A DNA stretch of 64,000 bases from Streptomyces sp. DvalAA-43 (GCF_900091725.1 NZ_FMBW01000031.1:284476-348475), one strand, 5' to 3'; shown: positions 52,441 through 60,880, numbered from the stretch's first letter. Program-made: numbers and translations. Notes: generated by a model from the letters alone, not told the origin.

Positions 52441-52585
52441 GGGCGCTTCGCCGGATGAGCGAACGTGCGCCGGCTCCGCCGTGCGGGCCCGAGCACGGGG
52501 GCCTCCGGCCGTCCGGAGGACGCGGCATGGGTGCGGTCACCCGGCGGGGACTGGACACGCGTGCTCAGGACCCAGGACCCAGGAT

Positions 52586-53170
52586 TCAGGACTCAAGGGC
52601 GCGCAGCTTGCGGCGCTCGCGGAAGTTCGGGTGGCGTACGACCACACCGCCCATGCCGCAGGAGCCCGTCAGCCGCAGGAGCGGGGCGCCCGGGGTCCGC
52701 TCGGCCGTGGTCCTGTCCCTCAGGCCGCCGAGTCCCTGGTCCAGGTCGTCGGTGTGCGTGGTCCAGCCCTCCGGGATCACGATCTTCACCCCGGCCATCT
52801 CGCCGCGCACGTCCAGCGCGATCTCGCGCAGTCGGCACTCGGCACGGGTGAAGTCGATCCGGACGCCGCCCATGCCGCCCTGGACGTGTATCACCGGGGG
52901 GACCTTCCAGACGCCCGAGCGCCTCACGCCGTGCATGCCGCCCTTGATGACCAGTGGCTCGCCGATGGCCACCTCGATGGGGACCAGGTCCTCGGTGAGG
53001 GGCGCCAGCTCGGCGTAGGTCTTGGCGGAGAGCGCCTGCCCGAGCCGGGTGTCCAGCTCGTCCAGGTCGATGCGGCCCTCGGCCGCCGCCTCACGCAACT
53101 GCTCGACCACCGCCTCGCGATCGGCATCCGAGGCGCGTATGCGGGCGGAACGGGCGGGCTCAGCAGTCAT
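52586..53170 (-). CDS. DUF1707 + LiaF-like domain protein
   Basis: This 194-residue protein has an N-terminal DUF1707 (RIRASDADREAVVEQLREAA, GRIDLDELDTRLGQAL, YAELAPLTEDL), then a repeated Gly-rich beta segment (VIKGGMHGVRRSG, VQGGMGGVRIDFTRAE, VRGEMAGVKIVIPEGW) like the DUF2154/cell-wall-active antibiotic response domain of LiaF proteins. No TM helix. Such proteins may sense envelope stress, fitting the neighbours PspAB and HtpX. Confidence 0.85.
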   Translation of the reverse strand: MTAEPARSARIRASDADREAVVEQLREAAAEGRIDLDELDTRLGQALSAKTYAELAPLTEDLVPIEVAIGEPLVIKGGMHGVRRSGVWKVPPVIHVQGGMGGVRIDFTRAECRLREIALDVRGEMAGVKIVIPEGWTTHTDDLDQGLGGLRDRTTAERTPGAPLLRLTGSCGMGGVVVRHPNFRERRKLRALES

Positions 53171-53251
53171 GGCAGCGATGATACGGGCGGGCACCGCGCC
53201 GGGACCCGGTCGGCGGACCTCCCCGCTGCACAGCCCCGATCACAGTCCCGG

Positions 53252-53836
53252 TCACAGCCCTGGCGCCCCCCACACCGGGAACCACCGGGCGAGGTCCTTC
53301 TCCATCCGCAGGTCGTCCCCGAGCACCGCCCTGACCTGCAACTCCAGCTGGTTGTCCCGCTTCTCGGCGCCGCCGGGCACAGGGGCGAACGGATAGAACG
53401 TGCCGCGCTTGTAGAGATAGACCAGGGCCAGCGGACGGTCCCGCTCGTCCCGGAAGCCGATCAGCGAGCAGAGCAGATGCGGCCCGAACCCGCCGTCCTG
53501 GAGCAGGGTGTTGACCGCGTGCAGGTCGTTGACCAGAGCGGCGGTGTCGTCGTCCGGGCGGCGGGAGAGCAGCCAGGTGTAGCCGTACGTGTCCTGGCTG
53601 AACTCCACCGGGATGCCGCCGCGTCCGGTGTCGGCGTCGAGCAGTTCGCGTACGTCCTGCTGGACGCGGGCGAAGGAGCCGCCCTCGACGCCCGCGAAGC
53701 AGACCGAGCCGAGACCGGTCGGTGTGAACCCCGCGCCCGCCTGGAGGGTGAGGGCGGCGGAGGGGACGGCGAAGAGCTGGTCGAGGTCGGGGCGGACCGG
53801 CTTGCTGCGGCCGAGGATGACGTCGAGAAGACCCAT
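53252..53836 (-). CDS. pspAB: PspA-associated protein PspAB
   Basis: This 194-residue protein begins MGLLDVILGRSKPVRPDLDQ and carries the family blocks GLGSVCFAGVEGGSFARV, DTYGYTWLLSRRP, LYKRGTFYPFAP and KRDNQLELQVRAVLGDDLRM. PspAB is part of actinobacterial phage-shock-like membrane stress systems and is commonly encoded next to htpX, as here (about 100 bp apart, same strand). PspA itself is not in the window. Confidence 0.85.
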   Translation of the reverse strand: MGLLDVILGRSKPVRPDLDQLFAVPSAALTLQAGAGFTPTGLGSVCFAGVEGGSFARVQQDVRELLDADTGRGGIPVEFSQDTYGYTWLLSRRPDDDTAALVNDLHAVNTLLQDGGFGPHLLCSLIGFRDERDRPLALVYLYKRGTFYPFAPVPGGAEKRDNQLELQVRAVLGDDLRMEKDLARWFPVWGAPGL

Positions 53837-53942
53837 GGGCGTTCCTCCGGGCGGTTGCTTCGGTTTCGGGCGTACCTTCGGCGTCCGGTGCTGCTTCGGC
53901 CCCGGGTGCACCCGGGGCCTCGGGTGTTTCCGCGGGCGTACG

Positions 53943-54866
53943 TCACGGGCGGGCGAGGTCGGCGGAGATGCGGGCCAGCTGGTCGAGGCGCTGTTCGAGG
54001 GTCGGGTGGGAGGAGAGCAGCCGGCTCAGGCTCTCCTTGGAGGAGAACGCGGGGACGAAGTAGAAGGCGTTGTACGGCTCCGCCTTGCGCAGGTCCTCGG
54101 TCGGGATACGGGCCATCTGGCCGCTCACCTTGGTGAGGGCGGAGGCGAGCGCGGAGGGGCGGCCGGTGAGCAGGGCGGCGGTGCGGTCGGCGGAGAGCTC
54201 GCGGTAGCGGGAGAGCAGCCGGGTCAGCAGGAAGCTCAGGGCGTACACGACCGCGCTGACCAGCGGGATCAGCATGATCGCGATGCCGATGGGGTCATTG
54301 CTCCTGGTGTTGCGGGAGAGCCCGCCCCACAGCGCGACCCGGGTGATGATCCCGGCGAGCACACCGAGGAACGAGGCGATCGTCATGACGGCGACATCGC
54401 GGTGCGCGACGTGCGACATCTCGTGCGCGAGCACGCCCTCCAGCTCCCCGGGCTCCAGTCTGCGCAGCAGCCCCGTGGTGGCGCAGACCAGAGCGGTCTT
54501 CTCGCTGCGGCCGGTCGCGAAGGCATTCGGCACGTCGCTCTGGGCGATGGCCACACGCGGTTTCCGCATATCGGCAAGAGCGCAGATCCGGTCGACCGCC
54601 CCGTGCAGCTCCGGCGCCTCCTCGGGGGTGACCTCACGGGCTCCCATGCTGAACGCGGCGATGCGGTCGCTGAACCAGAACTGCGCGATGAACATGCCGC
54701 CGACGAGGATCAGGATGATCGGCCAGGCGCCGCGCAGCACGGCCAGCAGTACGCCGACCAGGACCACGTACAACAGGCCGATCAGGAACATCGTGCCGAC
54801 CATGCGTGTGGTCAACCCGCCGTCCGGGGCGTAACGGGAACGGGTGCGGGAACGGGTTCGGCTCAT
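53943..54866 (-). CDS. htpX: HtpX-family membrane zinc metalloprotease
   Basis: The 307-residue M48 protease has two N-terminal TM helices (MFLIGLLYVVLVGVLLAVL, PIILILVGGMFIAQFWF), zinc motif HEMSH (LAHEMSHVAHRDVAV), two further TM helices, and the downstream Glu in YRELSADRTAALLTG. It degrades misfolded membrane proteins. It is the first gene of the htpX-pspAB unit. The ATG lies after an Arg/Ser-rich start (MSRTRSRTRSRYAP). Confidence 0.93.
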   Translation of the reverse strand: MSRTRSRTRSRYAPDGGLTTRMVGTMFLIGLLYVVLVGVLLAVLRGAWPIILILVGGMFIAQFWFSDRIAAFSMGAREVTPEEAPELHGAVDRICALADMRKPRVAIAQSDVPNAFATGRSEKTALVCATTGLLRRLEPGELEGVLAHEMSHVAHRDVAVMTIASFLGVLAGIITRVALWGGLSRNTRSNDPIGIAIMLIPLVSAVVYALSFLLTRLLSRYRELSADRTAALLTGRPSALASALTKVSGQMARIPTEDLRKAEPYNAFYFVPAFSSKESLSRLLSSHPTLEQRLDQLARISADLARP

Positions 54867-55013
54867 CGTCGCCTCCAGTCGCCCTACTGCCTTCCATCTT
54901 GCCCCCTGCACAGGAAAAGCGGAGATGAGCGGAGCAGGGGAGAACACGTGGGCGCAGCGGGGAACACGGAAGGGGAGCGCGGGAGCAGAATGGGAGGAGA
55001 GATCGCGTCCGGC

Positions 55014-55079
55014 AGTCGGTACAAGGAACTCGGAACCAGTCGGTACAAGGAACTCGGAACCAGTCGGTACAAGGAGCGC
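55014..55079. repeat. 24-bp tandem repeat, about 2.6 copies
   Basis: AGTCGGTACAAGGAACTCGG followed by AACC is repeated exactly at 55014-55037 and 55038-55061, with a third partial copy from 55062 that diverges after AAGGA. Confidence 0.9.
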
Positions 55080-55163
55080 GAACGGGTGGCCCGGGTGGCT
55101 CGAAATGCCCGATCGGTCCGGCGGACGGAAAATGGATCTCTCCGATGACATTTGGCCGAACTA

Positions 55164-55182
55164 CACCTAGACCCATTAGGTG
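55164..55182. promoter_or_regulatory. Inverted repeat before the P450 gene
   Basis: CACCTA-N7-TAGGTG is perfect over six pairs, 60 bp upstream of the P450 start. A second outer pair CTAGA/TCTAG flanks part of it. It is a probable repressor site, distinct from the CTGACGG regulon. Confidence 0.55.
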
Positions 55183-55241
55183 CCCGAGGCATCTAGTGGG
55201 CGGAGATCGGTAGGACTCCCCCATCTCTTGCGAGGTCCGCC

Positions 55242-56438
55242 ATGGCAGACGCCGAAACCGTCTCCTTCCCGCAGAACCGCACCTGTCCTTACCACCCGCC
55301 GACCGAATACCGCAGTGAGCACCGGGGGCAGCAGCCCGTGTCCCCCGCCCGGCTCTTCGACGGCCGCACGGTGTGGCTGGTGACCGGGCACACCGAGGCA
55401 CGTTCACTCCTGGTGGACCAGAGACTGTCGTCCGACCGGGAGAACCCCGCGTTCCCGTTCTTCGCCGAACGGCTGGCCGGAACCACCCTGCGGCGCGTCG
55501 AACTGCTCGGCGTGGACGATCCGGAGCACAACGTCCAGCGCCGGATGCTGATCCCGAGCTTCACGGTCAGGCGGACGGCCGCGCTCCGGCCGCGGATCCA
55601 GGAGACCGTGGACCGGCTGCTCGACACGATGGTCGAGCAGGGGCCGCCGGCCGATCTGGTCGACTCCTTCGCCCTGCCCGTGCCCTCCATGGTCATCTGC
55701 GCGCTGCTCGGGGTGCCCTACGACGACCACGAGTTCTTCGAGGCGCAGTCGCGCAAGCTGCTCCGCGGCCCGAAGTCCTCGGACGTCGAGGCGGCGCGGG
55801 ACGCGCTCGACGAGTACTTCCGGGTACTGATCGAGCGGAAGCGGGCCACCCCCGGCGAAGGGCTGCTCGACGAGCTCATCGCCAACCAGCTGGAGTCCGG
55901 TGCCGTGGACCACGACGAGCTGGTGCGGCTGGCCCAGATCCTGCTCATCGCCGGGCACGAGACGACCGCGAACATGATCTCGCTCGGTACGTTCACGCTG
56001 CTCCAGCACCCCGATCAGCTGGCCCGGATGCGCGAGTCCGAGGGGCTGATGGCGTCGGCGGTCGAGGAGCTGCTCCGCTTCCTGTCCATCGCCGACGGAA
56101 TTTCGCGGGTGGCCGTCGACGACATCGAGGTGGGCGGGGTGACCATCCGTGCGGGGGACGGCGTCATATTGACCACGTCGGTGATCAACCGGGACGGGAA
56201 CGTGTATGCGCACCCGGACGATCTGGACCTCGGCCGGAACGCGCGCAATCACGTCGCTTTCGGGTTCGGAGTCCATCAGTGCCTGGGCCAGAACCTGGCT
56301 CGGGCCGAACTGGAGATCGCGCTGCCCGCGCTCTTCGATCGCCTTCCCGATCTGCGGCTGGCGGTACCCGCCGAGGAAATCCCGTTCAAGCCGGGTGACA
56401 CCATCCAGGGCCTGCTCGAAATGCCCGTGACCTGGTGA
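55242..56438 (+). CDS. Cytochrome P450 (CYP105-like)
   Basis: This 398-residue soluble P450 has I-helix AGHETTAN, K-helix EELLR, and heme-binding FGFGVHQCLGQNLARAELE with Cys near residue 347. The N-terminus (FPQNRTCPYHPP) is typical of Streptomyces CYP105-type enzymes. It is followed by a 3Fe-4S ferredoxin gene, its likely electron donor. Substrate unknown. No regulon operator was found, so a link to the CoA pathway rests on proximity only. Confidence 0.93.
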   Translation: MADAETVSFPQNRTCPYHPPTEYRSEHRGQQPVSPARLFDGRTVWLVTGHTEARSLLVDQRLSSDRENPAFPFFAERLAGTTLRRVELLGVDDPEHNVQRRMLIPSFTVRRTAALRPRIQETVDRLLDTMVEQGPPADLVDSFALPVPSMVICALLGVPYDDHEFFEAQSRKLLRGPKSSDVEAARDALDEYFRVLIERKRATPGEGLLDELIANQLESGAVDHDELVRLAQILLIAGHETTANMISLGTFTLLQHPDQLARMRESEGLMASAVEELLRFLSIADGISRVAVDDIEVGGVTIRAGDGVILTTSVINRDGNVYAHPDDLDLGRNARNHVAFGFGVHQCLGQNLARAELEIALPALFDRLPDLRLAVPAEEIPFKPGDTIQGLLEMPVTW

Positions 56439-56440
56439 GC

Positions 56441-56502
56441 GAAACCTGTTTGATCGAAGCAGAAACCTGTTTGATCGAAACAGGGTGAACGAAACAGGGT
56501 GA
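56441..56502. repeat. Repeats and a hairpin between P450 and ferredoxin genes
   Basis: GAAACCTGTTTGATCGAA occurs at 56441-56458 and 56462-56479. CGAAACAGGGTGA occurs at 56476-56488 and 56490-56502. CCTGTTT-GATCG-AAACAGG (56466-56484) is a perfect 7-bp stem. This AT-richer patch could tune mRNA processing or ferredoxin translation. Confidence 0.8.
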
Positions 56503-56531
56503 TCGAAATGCGACCGGAAGGCTCTGCTGGG

Positions 56532-56720
56532 ATGCGGATCAGTATCGACAAGGATCGGTGCATCGGTGCGGGCCAGTGCGCGCTCACCGCACCGAAGGTG
56601 TTCACGCAGGACGACGACGGGTTCAGCGCGCTGCTGCCCGACTACGAGGAGGCCCTCGACGGCGCCACGGTGAAGGAGGCCGTCCGCGTCTGCCCGGTGC
56701 AGGCGATCTCCCTCGACTGA
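56532..56720 (+). CDS. 3Fe-4S ferredoxin
   Basis: This 62-residue ferredoxin has ISIDKDRCIGAGQCALTAP (C-x5-C) and the final Cys in VCPVQAISLD. The lack of the fourth Cys between the first pair (C-x2-A/G-x2-C form) indicates a 3Fe-4S cluster as in P450-linked Streptomyces ferredoxins. It is encoded 93 bp after the P450. Confidence 0.93.
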   Translation: MRISIDKDRCIGAGQCALTAPKVFTQDDDGFSALLPDYEEALDGATVKEAVRVCPVQAISLD

Positions 56721-56851
56721 CGACCGGCCGCTCACCGTGCCCGTACGACCGGGGTCGTGCGGGCACGGTTGGGCGTGGGGCCCCGCGTCCTGGCCGGGCG
56801 GGCGGGCCCGCACGGACCCGCCCCACGCGGCCGGAGCGGTTCCCGGGGCCC

Positions 56852-57517
56852 TCATGGCCAGAGCAGTTCCCGGGTCCAGGCCGCGTCCTGCGCGCGGTAG
56901 CGCAGCCGTACGTGCCTGCGCCGTGCGTCGCCCTGGAAGAACTCGACCTCCCACGCCTCGACCACGTACCGGGTCCAGCTCGCGACCTCCGCGTCCGGCT
57001 CGGCGCGCGCCCGCTCCCAGGCGGCGTCGGCGGTGCGGGCCAGCTCCTCCGCCGAGCCCAGCACCTCGCTCTGCGATCCGGTCAGCGCCGATGCGAGCGC
57101 CCCGGTCGAGCGGGCGTGCAGATCGGCGCTGCTCTCGGCGGGCGTGCACGCGGTGACCGGACCCCGCACCCGCACCTGCCGGCCCTGCGCCGGCCAGTAG
57201 AAGCCGAGCGCCGCGTACGGCCGGGCGGCGAGCTGGTGGCCCTTGGCGCTGGTGCGATGGGTGGCGAAGTGCCAGCCGCGCTCGTCCGCGTCGTGCAGCA
57301 TCAGCGTCCGCACATCGGGGTGCCCCTCGGCGTCCACCGTGGCCAGCGACATCGTGTGCGGCTCCGGCTGCCCGGCGGCCACCGCCTCGGCGAACCAGCG
57401 GTGGAAGAGGGGCAGCGGGGCCGGGGGCGCGGACGCCGGGTCGAAGCCGGGCAGCTCCACGTCCCAGACGCGCTGGGTGTGGAGCAGGTCCAGGAAGCTC
57501 TGGTGTGCGTCGGTCAT
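56852..57517 (-). CDS. Pyridoxamine-5'-phosphate oxidase-family protein (PhzG/PdxH-like)
   Basis: The 221-residue split-barrel flavoprotein has MSLATVDAEGHPDVRTLMLHD, GWHFATHRTSAKGHQLA, GFYWPAQGRQVRVRGPV and the C-terminal dimerisation domain VEFFQGDARRRHVRLRYRAQ, matching PdxH/PhzG organisation. The typical PdxH C-terminal R-L-x-P pattern is altered (ELLWP), so it may act on another substrate. ATG with GGGGG upstream. Confidence 0.87.
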   Translation of the reverse strand: MTDAHQSFLDLLHTQRVWDVELPGFDPASAPPAPLPLFHRWFAEAVAAGQPEPHTMSLATVDAEGHPDVRTLMLHDADERGWHFATHRTSAKGHQLAARPYAALGFYWPAQGRQVRVRGPVTACTPAESSADLHARSTGALASALTGSQSEVLGSAEELARTADAAWERARAEPDAEVASWTRYVVEAWEVEFFQGDARRRHVRLRYRAQDAAWTRELLWP

Positions 57518-57677
57518 GCCCCCATTGCAGCGCATGGCCGGTACGGGGCGGGCGCTGCCGTTCCCCACGCGTGACGCGGCCGCTTTCAACGGGCTGGAGG
57601 GGGCCCTGACCGTCGTCCCCGTGCGACCGCTCGGCCACGGCGGACCGGTGTGTCCGCTCGGCCACGGCGCACACCCC

Positions 57678-58847
57678 TCACCCCCGCCCCAGCACCACCG
57701 TCCCCGACGAACAGAACCAGCCGCCCGTCCCCGATGCCACCGCCAGCTCCGGGAGCCGGCCGCCCGCCCGGCGCACCTGGCGTTCGCCCGCCTCGCCGCG
57801 CAGTTGGCGTACCGCCTCCACCAGCAGGAACAGCCCGCGCATCCCGGGGTGGCAGGCGGACAGGCCGCCGCCGTCGGTGTTGACCGGCAGCTCGCCCGCC
57901 AGCCCGGTCCGGCCCTTCTCCACGAACGCGCCGCCCTCGCCCTTGGCGCAGAACCCCAGGTCCTCCAGCGTCACCAGCGTCATGTAGGTGAACGCGTCGT
58001 AGATCTCGGCGAGATCGATGTCCGCGGGCCGCACTCCGGCCCGCTCGAACGCCAGGCGGCCCGAGACCGCCGCGGGGGAGACCGTGAAGTCCTCCCACTC
58101 GGACATGGTGGAGTGCGAGACGTGCTCGCCGGTGCCCAGGATCCAGACGGGGTCCTTCGCCGTGTCCGGTACGTACTCCTCGGCGGCCAGCAGCACCGCG
58201 CAGCCGCCGTCGCTTCGGATGCAGCAGTGCAGCTTGGTGAACGGGTCCGCGATCATCGGCCCCGACAGCACCTCGTCCACCGTGACCGGCTCCCGGAACA
58301 TCGCGTCCGGGTTGGCCGCCGCGTTGGCCCGCGCCTGTACCGCGACCTCGGCGAGCTGCTCCAGGGTCGTCCCGTACTCGTGCATGTGGCGGCGGGCCGC
58401 CATCGCGTACTTGGCGATCAGCGAGTGCCCGTACGGCACCTCGAACTGGAGCGGGCCCCGCGCCCCGAAGGAGAGGTTGGAGGTCCGGCGGCCCGCCTTG
58501 ATGTCCGCGCGTGCCGTCGACCCGTACACCAGCAGTACGGCGTCGGCGTGCCCCGCCGCGATGGCGTCCGCCGCGTGGGCCGCCATCACCTCCCAGGTCG
58601 AGCCGCCGACCGCGGTGGAGTCCACCCAGGTGGGTTTCAGCCCCAGGTACTCGGCAACCTCGACCGGCGCGAGCGTGCCGAGCCCGGCGGAGGCGAACCC
58701 GTCGACGACGGACCGGTCCAGCCCCGAATCGGCCAGCGCCCGGCGGGCGGCCTGGGCGTGCAGGGCGTACGGCGTGGCCGTGTCCACGCGTCCGCAGTCG
58801 GCGAGGGATATGCCGACGACAGCGACCTTGCGGTGGGAAGAAGGCAT
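57678..58847 (-). CDS. Thiolase-fold lipid-transfer protein (Ltp-type aldolase/thiolase)
   Basis: This 389-residue thiolase-superfamily protein starts VAVVGISLADCGRVD. At the usual nucleophile site it reads VGGSTWEVMA, with no Cys, and near the C-terminus GGGLSACHPGM with a Tyr-rich block EIYDAFTYMTLV before it. Ltp-type proteins lacking the Cys act with DUF35 partners as retro-aldolases in sterol side-chain degradation. The DUF35 protein at 52021 is the likely partner. Operator H abuts the start (five bases), implying a very short or leaderless transcript. Confidence 0.87.
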   Translation of the reverse strand: MPSSHRKVAVVGISLADCGRVDTATPYALHAQAARRALADSGLDRSVVDGFASAGLGTLAPVEVAEYLGLKPTWVDSTAVGGSTWEVMAAHAADAIAAGHADAVLLVYGSTARADIKAGRRTSNLSFGARGPLQFEVPYGHSLIAKYAMAARRHMHEYGTTLEQLAEVAVQARANAAANPDAMFREPVTVDEVLSGPMIADPFTKLHCCIRSDGGCAVLLAAEEYVPDTAKDPVWILGTGEHVSHSTMSEWEDFTVSPAAVSGRLAFERAGVRPADIDLAEIYDAFTYMTLVTLEDLGFCAKGEGGAFVEKGRTGLAGELPVNTDGGGLSACHPGMRGLFLLVEAVRQLRGEAGERQVRRAGGRLPELAVASGTGGWFCSSGTVVLGRG

Positions 58848-58851
58848 GAAT

Positions 58852-58866
58852 CTGACGGTACATCAG
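58852..58866. promoter_or_regulatory. Regulon operator, site H
   Basis: CTGACGGTACATCAG lies immediately upstream of the thiolase-like protein's ATG (4-bp gap). Confidence 0.8.
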
Positions 58867-58976
58867 ATAGTGGGGGTGCGGACCACCCGGTGGCCGGGAT
58901 CTTCCGCTCCGCCGGATGGTCCCGTCCATCCCGCTCCGGTGCGCGACTCTGGGCATCTCGGGGATTGACCCCTAAC

Positions 58977-58991
58977 ATGACGCCCCGTCAG
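58977..58991. promoter_or_regulatory. Regulon operator, site I
   Basis: ATGACGCCCCGTCAG has one change in the left arm. It lies 39 bp before the third acyl-CoA dehydrogenase gene. Confidence 0.75.
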
Positions 58992-59030
58992 ATCAGGGGC
59001 CTCCGGCCCCTCAGGGGAAGGAGTCCGACG

Positions 59031-60242
59031 ATGGATGCCGCCTTCACCGCGGAACAGGACGAGATCCGCCGCACCGTGCGCGAGCTCCTGGCCGCGTCCC
59101 GCGCACCCGGCGACGACGGGAGCGACGGGCGGACCGCCGACGGGTACGACGCGGAGCTCTGGCGACGGCTCGCCCGGGACCCCGGGCTGCCGGGGCTCGC
59201 CCTCCCACCGGAGTACGGAGGCACCGGCCGCGGCCTGGCCGGGCTCGCCGTCGCCTGCGAGGAGACCGGCCGGGCCCGGCTGCCCTCGCCCCTGATCGCC
59301 ACCGCCGTGCTCGCCGCACCCCTGATCGCCGCACTGGGCACGGACGAGCAGCGCACCGCCCTGCTGCCGCGCATCGCGGACGGCGGGCTGACCGCGGCCC
59401 TGGCCGTCCCCGGCGGCTCGCTCGCCACCGCCCTCGGCCTCACCGGCGACGACACCGGCGGCACCTGGGCGGGCGGCGGCCGGGCGGGCGGCATGCAGGC
59501 CAGGCCGGTCCCCGGCGCCAAGGGCTGGCGGCTGTACGGGGAGGCCGCCCAGGTCCTCGACGGGCACAGCGCCGGGCTCCTCCTGGTCGCGGCCCACGCC
59601 GGAGGCTTTCCGCGCAGCCGTACGCTCCTCTTCCTGGTCCGCCCCGACGCGGCGGCCGGAGTCGTCCGCACCCGCCGCACCCCGCTCGACGAGACCCGCC
59701 CGCTGGCCGGGATCGAACTCCGCGACACCGGGGCCGAACTCCTCGGCGCGGACGACACCGTGGACGTCACCGGCGCCCTCGCCTCGGCCGGACCGCGGGC
59801 CGCCGCGCTGCTGGCCGCGGAGGCGGTGGGGGCGGCGGCGGGTGCGCTGGAGCGGATGGCCGATCAGGTCGGGGAGCGGGAGCGGTCGTCCGGTTCCGCC
59901 GAGTGCGTGAAACACCGTCTCGCGGAGCTGTACGCACGGGTGCAGGAGGCCCGCTCCGCGGCGTACTACGCGGCCTGGAACCCGGCCGCAGCCGGGGGAC
60001 TGGCCCTCGCCCAGGCCCTGGAGGCGCTCCGGGACACAGCCGCCGAGGCCGTCCGGCTGCCCGGCGGCCCCGGACCCGCCCGGGAGCAGGAGGCCCATCT
60101 GTCCTTCAGGCGCGCCGCGGCCGACGAACTGCTCTTCGGCCCCGCCCACCGGCTCCGCGACCACGCGGCGCGGCGGGCCGGGCTGTTCGGGGGAGCCCCC
60201 GATCCGGCGGCGCCGGGAACGGCCGAGCGGGTGGCGGTCTGA
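59031..60242 (+). CDS. Acyl-CoA dehydrogenase-like protein with altered FAD motifs
   Basis: This 403-residue ACAD-fold protein (MDAAFTAEQDEIRRTVREL; LPPEYGGTGRGLAGL) has conserved N-terminal helices. The usual REQFGxPIGSFQAVKH reads ERERSSGSAECVKHRLAELY, and the HGGxGFTWE block is missing (PGPAREQEAHLSFRRAA). Compared with the ACAD at 25685 these are losses in the FAD site. It may be a non-catalytic subunit or an enzyme in decay. The stop overlaps the ATG of the nitroreductase gene. Operator I precedes the operon. Confidence 0.8.
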   Translation: MDAAFTAEQDEIRRTVRELLAASRAPGDDGSDGRTADGYDAELWRRLARDPGLPGLALPPEYGGTGRGLAGLAVACEETGRARLPSPLIATAVLAAPLIAALGTDEQRTALLPRIADGGLTAALAVPGGSLATALGLTGDDTGGTWAGGGRAGGMQARPVPGAKGWRLYGEAAQVLDGHSAGLLLVAAHAGGFPRSRTLLFLVRPDAAAGVVRTRRTPLDETRPLAGIELRDTGAELLGADDTVDVTGALASAGPRAAALLAAEAVGAAAGALERMADQVGERERSSGSAECVKHRLAELYARVQEARSAAYYAAWNPAAAGGLALAQALEALRDTAAEAVRLPGGPGPAREQEAHLSFRRAAADELLFGPAHRLRDHAARRAGLFGGAPDPAAPGTAERVAV

Positions 60243-60760
60243 TGGCGACCGGCGTCCGGCTGATCCAGAAGGTCTCTTCCACCAGGGCGTTCGCGAGGGT
60301 CGCCCCGCATGTCGTCCCCGCCATGGACCGTACGGTGCACCGGCTCACGCGCGGCAGGGTGCTGCTCAGCGCCCGGATGCTGCCGGGGCTGGTCCTGACG
60401 GTGCCGGGAGCGCGGAGCGGGCAGCTCAGGACCACTCCACTGGCCTGCATGCCCGAGAACGGGGAGCGGAACGGGGAGGGGGGCGGGAACGGTGCGGAGC
60501 GGAGCTGGATCCTCGTCGGCAGCAACTTCGGCCGCACGGGGCACCCTGCCTGGACCGCGAATCTGCTGGCCGGTCCCGACAAGGCGGTCGTCAACTGGCA
60601 GGGCCGGGACATTCCGGTGCACGCCACGCTGCTGGAGGGGGCCGAGCGGGACGAGGTGTGGCGGGCGGCGCTGAAGTTCTGGCCGCCGTACGCGGCGTAC
60701 CAGGCGCGGATCGACCGGGAGATACGGCTGTTCAGGCTGCGCGGGCGGGACGGCTCCTGA
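60242..60760 (+). CDS. F420-dependent nitroreductase-family (DDN-like) protein
   Basis: This 172-residue protein has the DDN/FDOR-B pattern: LVLTVPGARSGQLRTTPL, WILVGSNFGRTGHPAWTANLLA and VWRAALKFWPPYAAYQARI. It contains a species-specific Asn/Gly/Glu insert (ENGERNGEGGGNGAE). Actinobacterial relatives use deazaflavin F420 to reduce quinones or enones. ATG overlaps the ACAD stop, so it belongs to the same regulon operon. Confidence 0.87.
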   Translation: MATGVRLIQKVSSTRAFARVAPHVVPAMDRTVHRLTRGRVLLSARMLPGLVLTVPGARSGQLRTTPLACMPENGERNGEGGGNGAERSWILVGSNFGRTGHPAWTANLLAGPDKAVVNWQGRDIPVHATLLEGAERDEVWRAALKFWPPYAAYQARIDREIRLFRLRGRDGS

Positions 60761-60774
60761 CCACGGTCCGGGTG

Positions 60775-60812
60775 CACCGACGGCGGACCACATGCGTGGC
60801 CCGCCGTCGGTG
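60775..60812. terminator. Bidirectional terminator hairpin
   Basis: CACCGACGGCGG-N14-CCGCCGTCGGTG is a perfect 12-bp stem between the convergent nitroreductase and TetR genes. Confidence 0.75.
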
Positions 60813-60880
60813 AGACAGGACCTGGGGCGCCCGGGACGGCCGCGCGACACCCGGTGGGAGAGCGGCCGTCGGCGCCGGCG

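Larger units (their letters stand above)
54867..55241. other. Intergenic region: 24-bp tandem repeat and P450 promoter
   Basis: Between htpX (-) and the P450 gene (+). It holds the 24-bp repeat at 55014-55079 and the inverted repeat at 55164-55182. Short open frames here are repeats read in frame; no gene is supported. Confidence 0.6.

Noticed and set aside
55164..55182. DmdR iron box upstream of the P450 gene
   Set aside because: The iron box is TTAGGTTAGGCT(A/C)ACCTAA-like; here the arms are CACCTA/TAGGTG in the opposite order with the wrong spacing.
54884..55192. Small protein with SLYRLVPS repeats on the minus strand
   Set aside because: The frame is only the 24-bp DNA repeat read through; it lacks a ribosome site and codon bias.
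57678..58847. Classical acetyl-CoA acetyltransferase
   Set aside because: The nucleophilic Cys of thiolases is absent at the expected site (VGGSTWEV), so a degradative or biosynthetic thiolase label would mislead.
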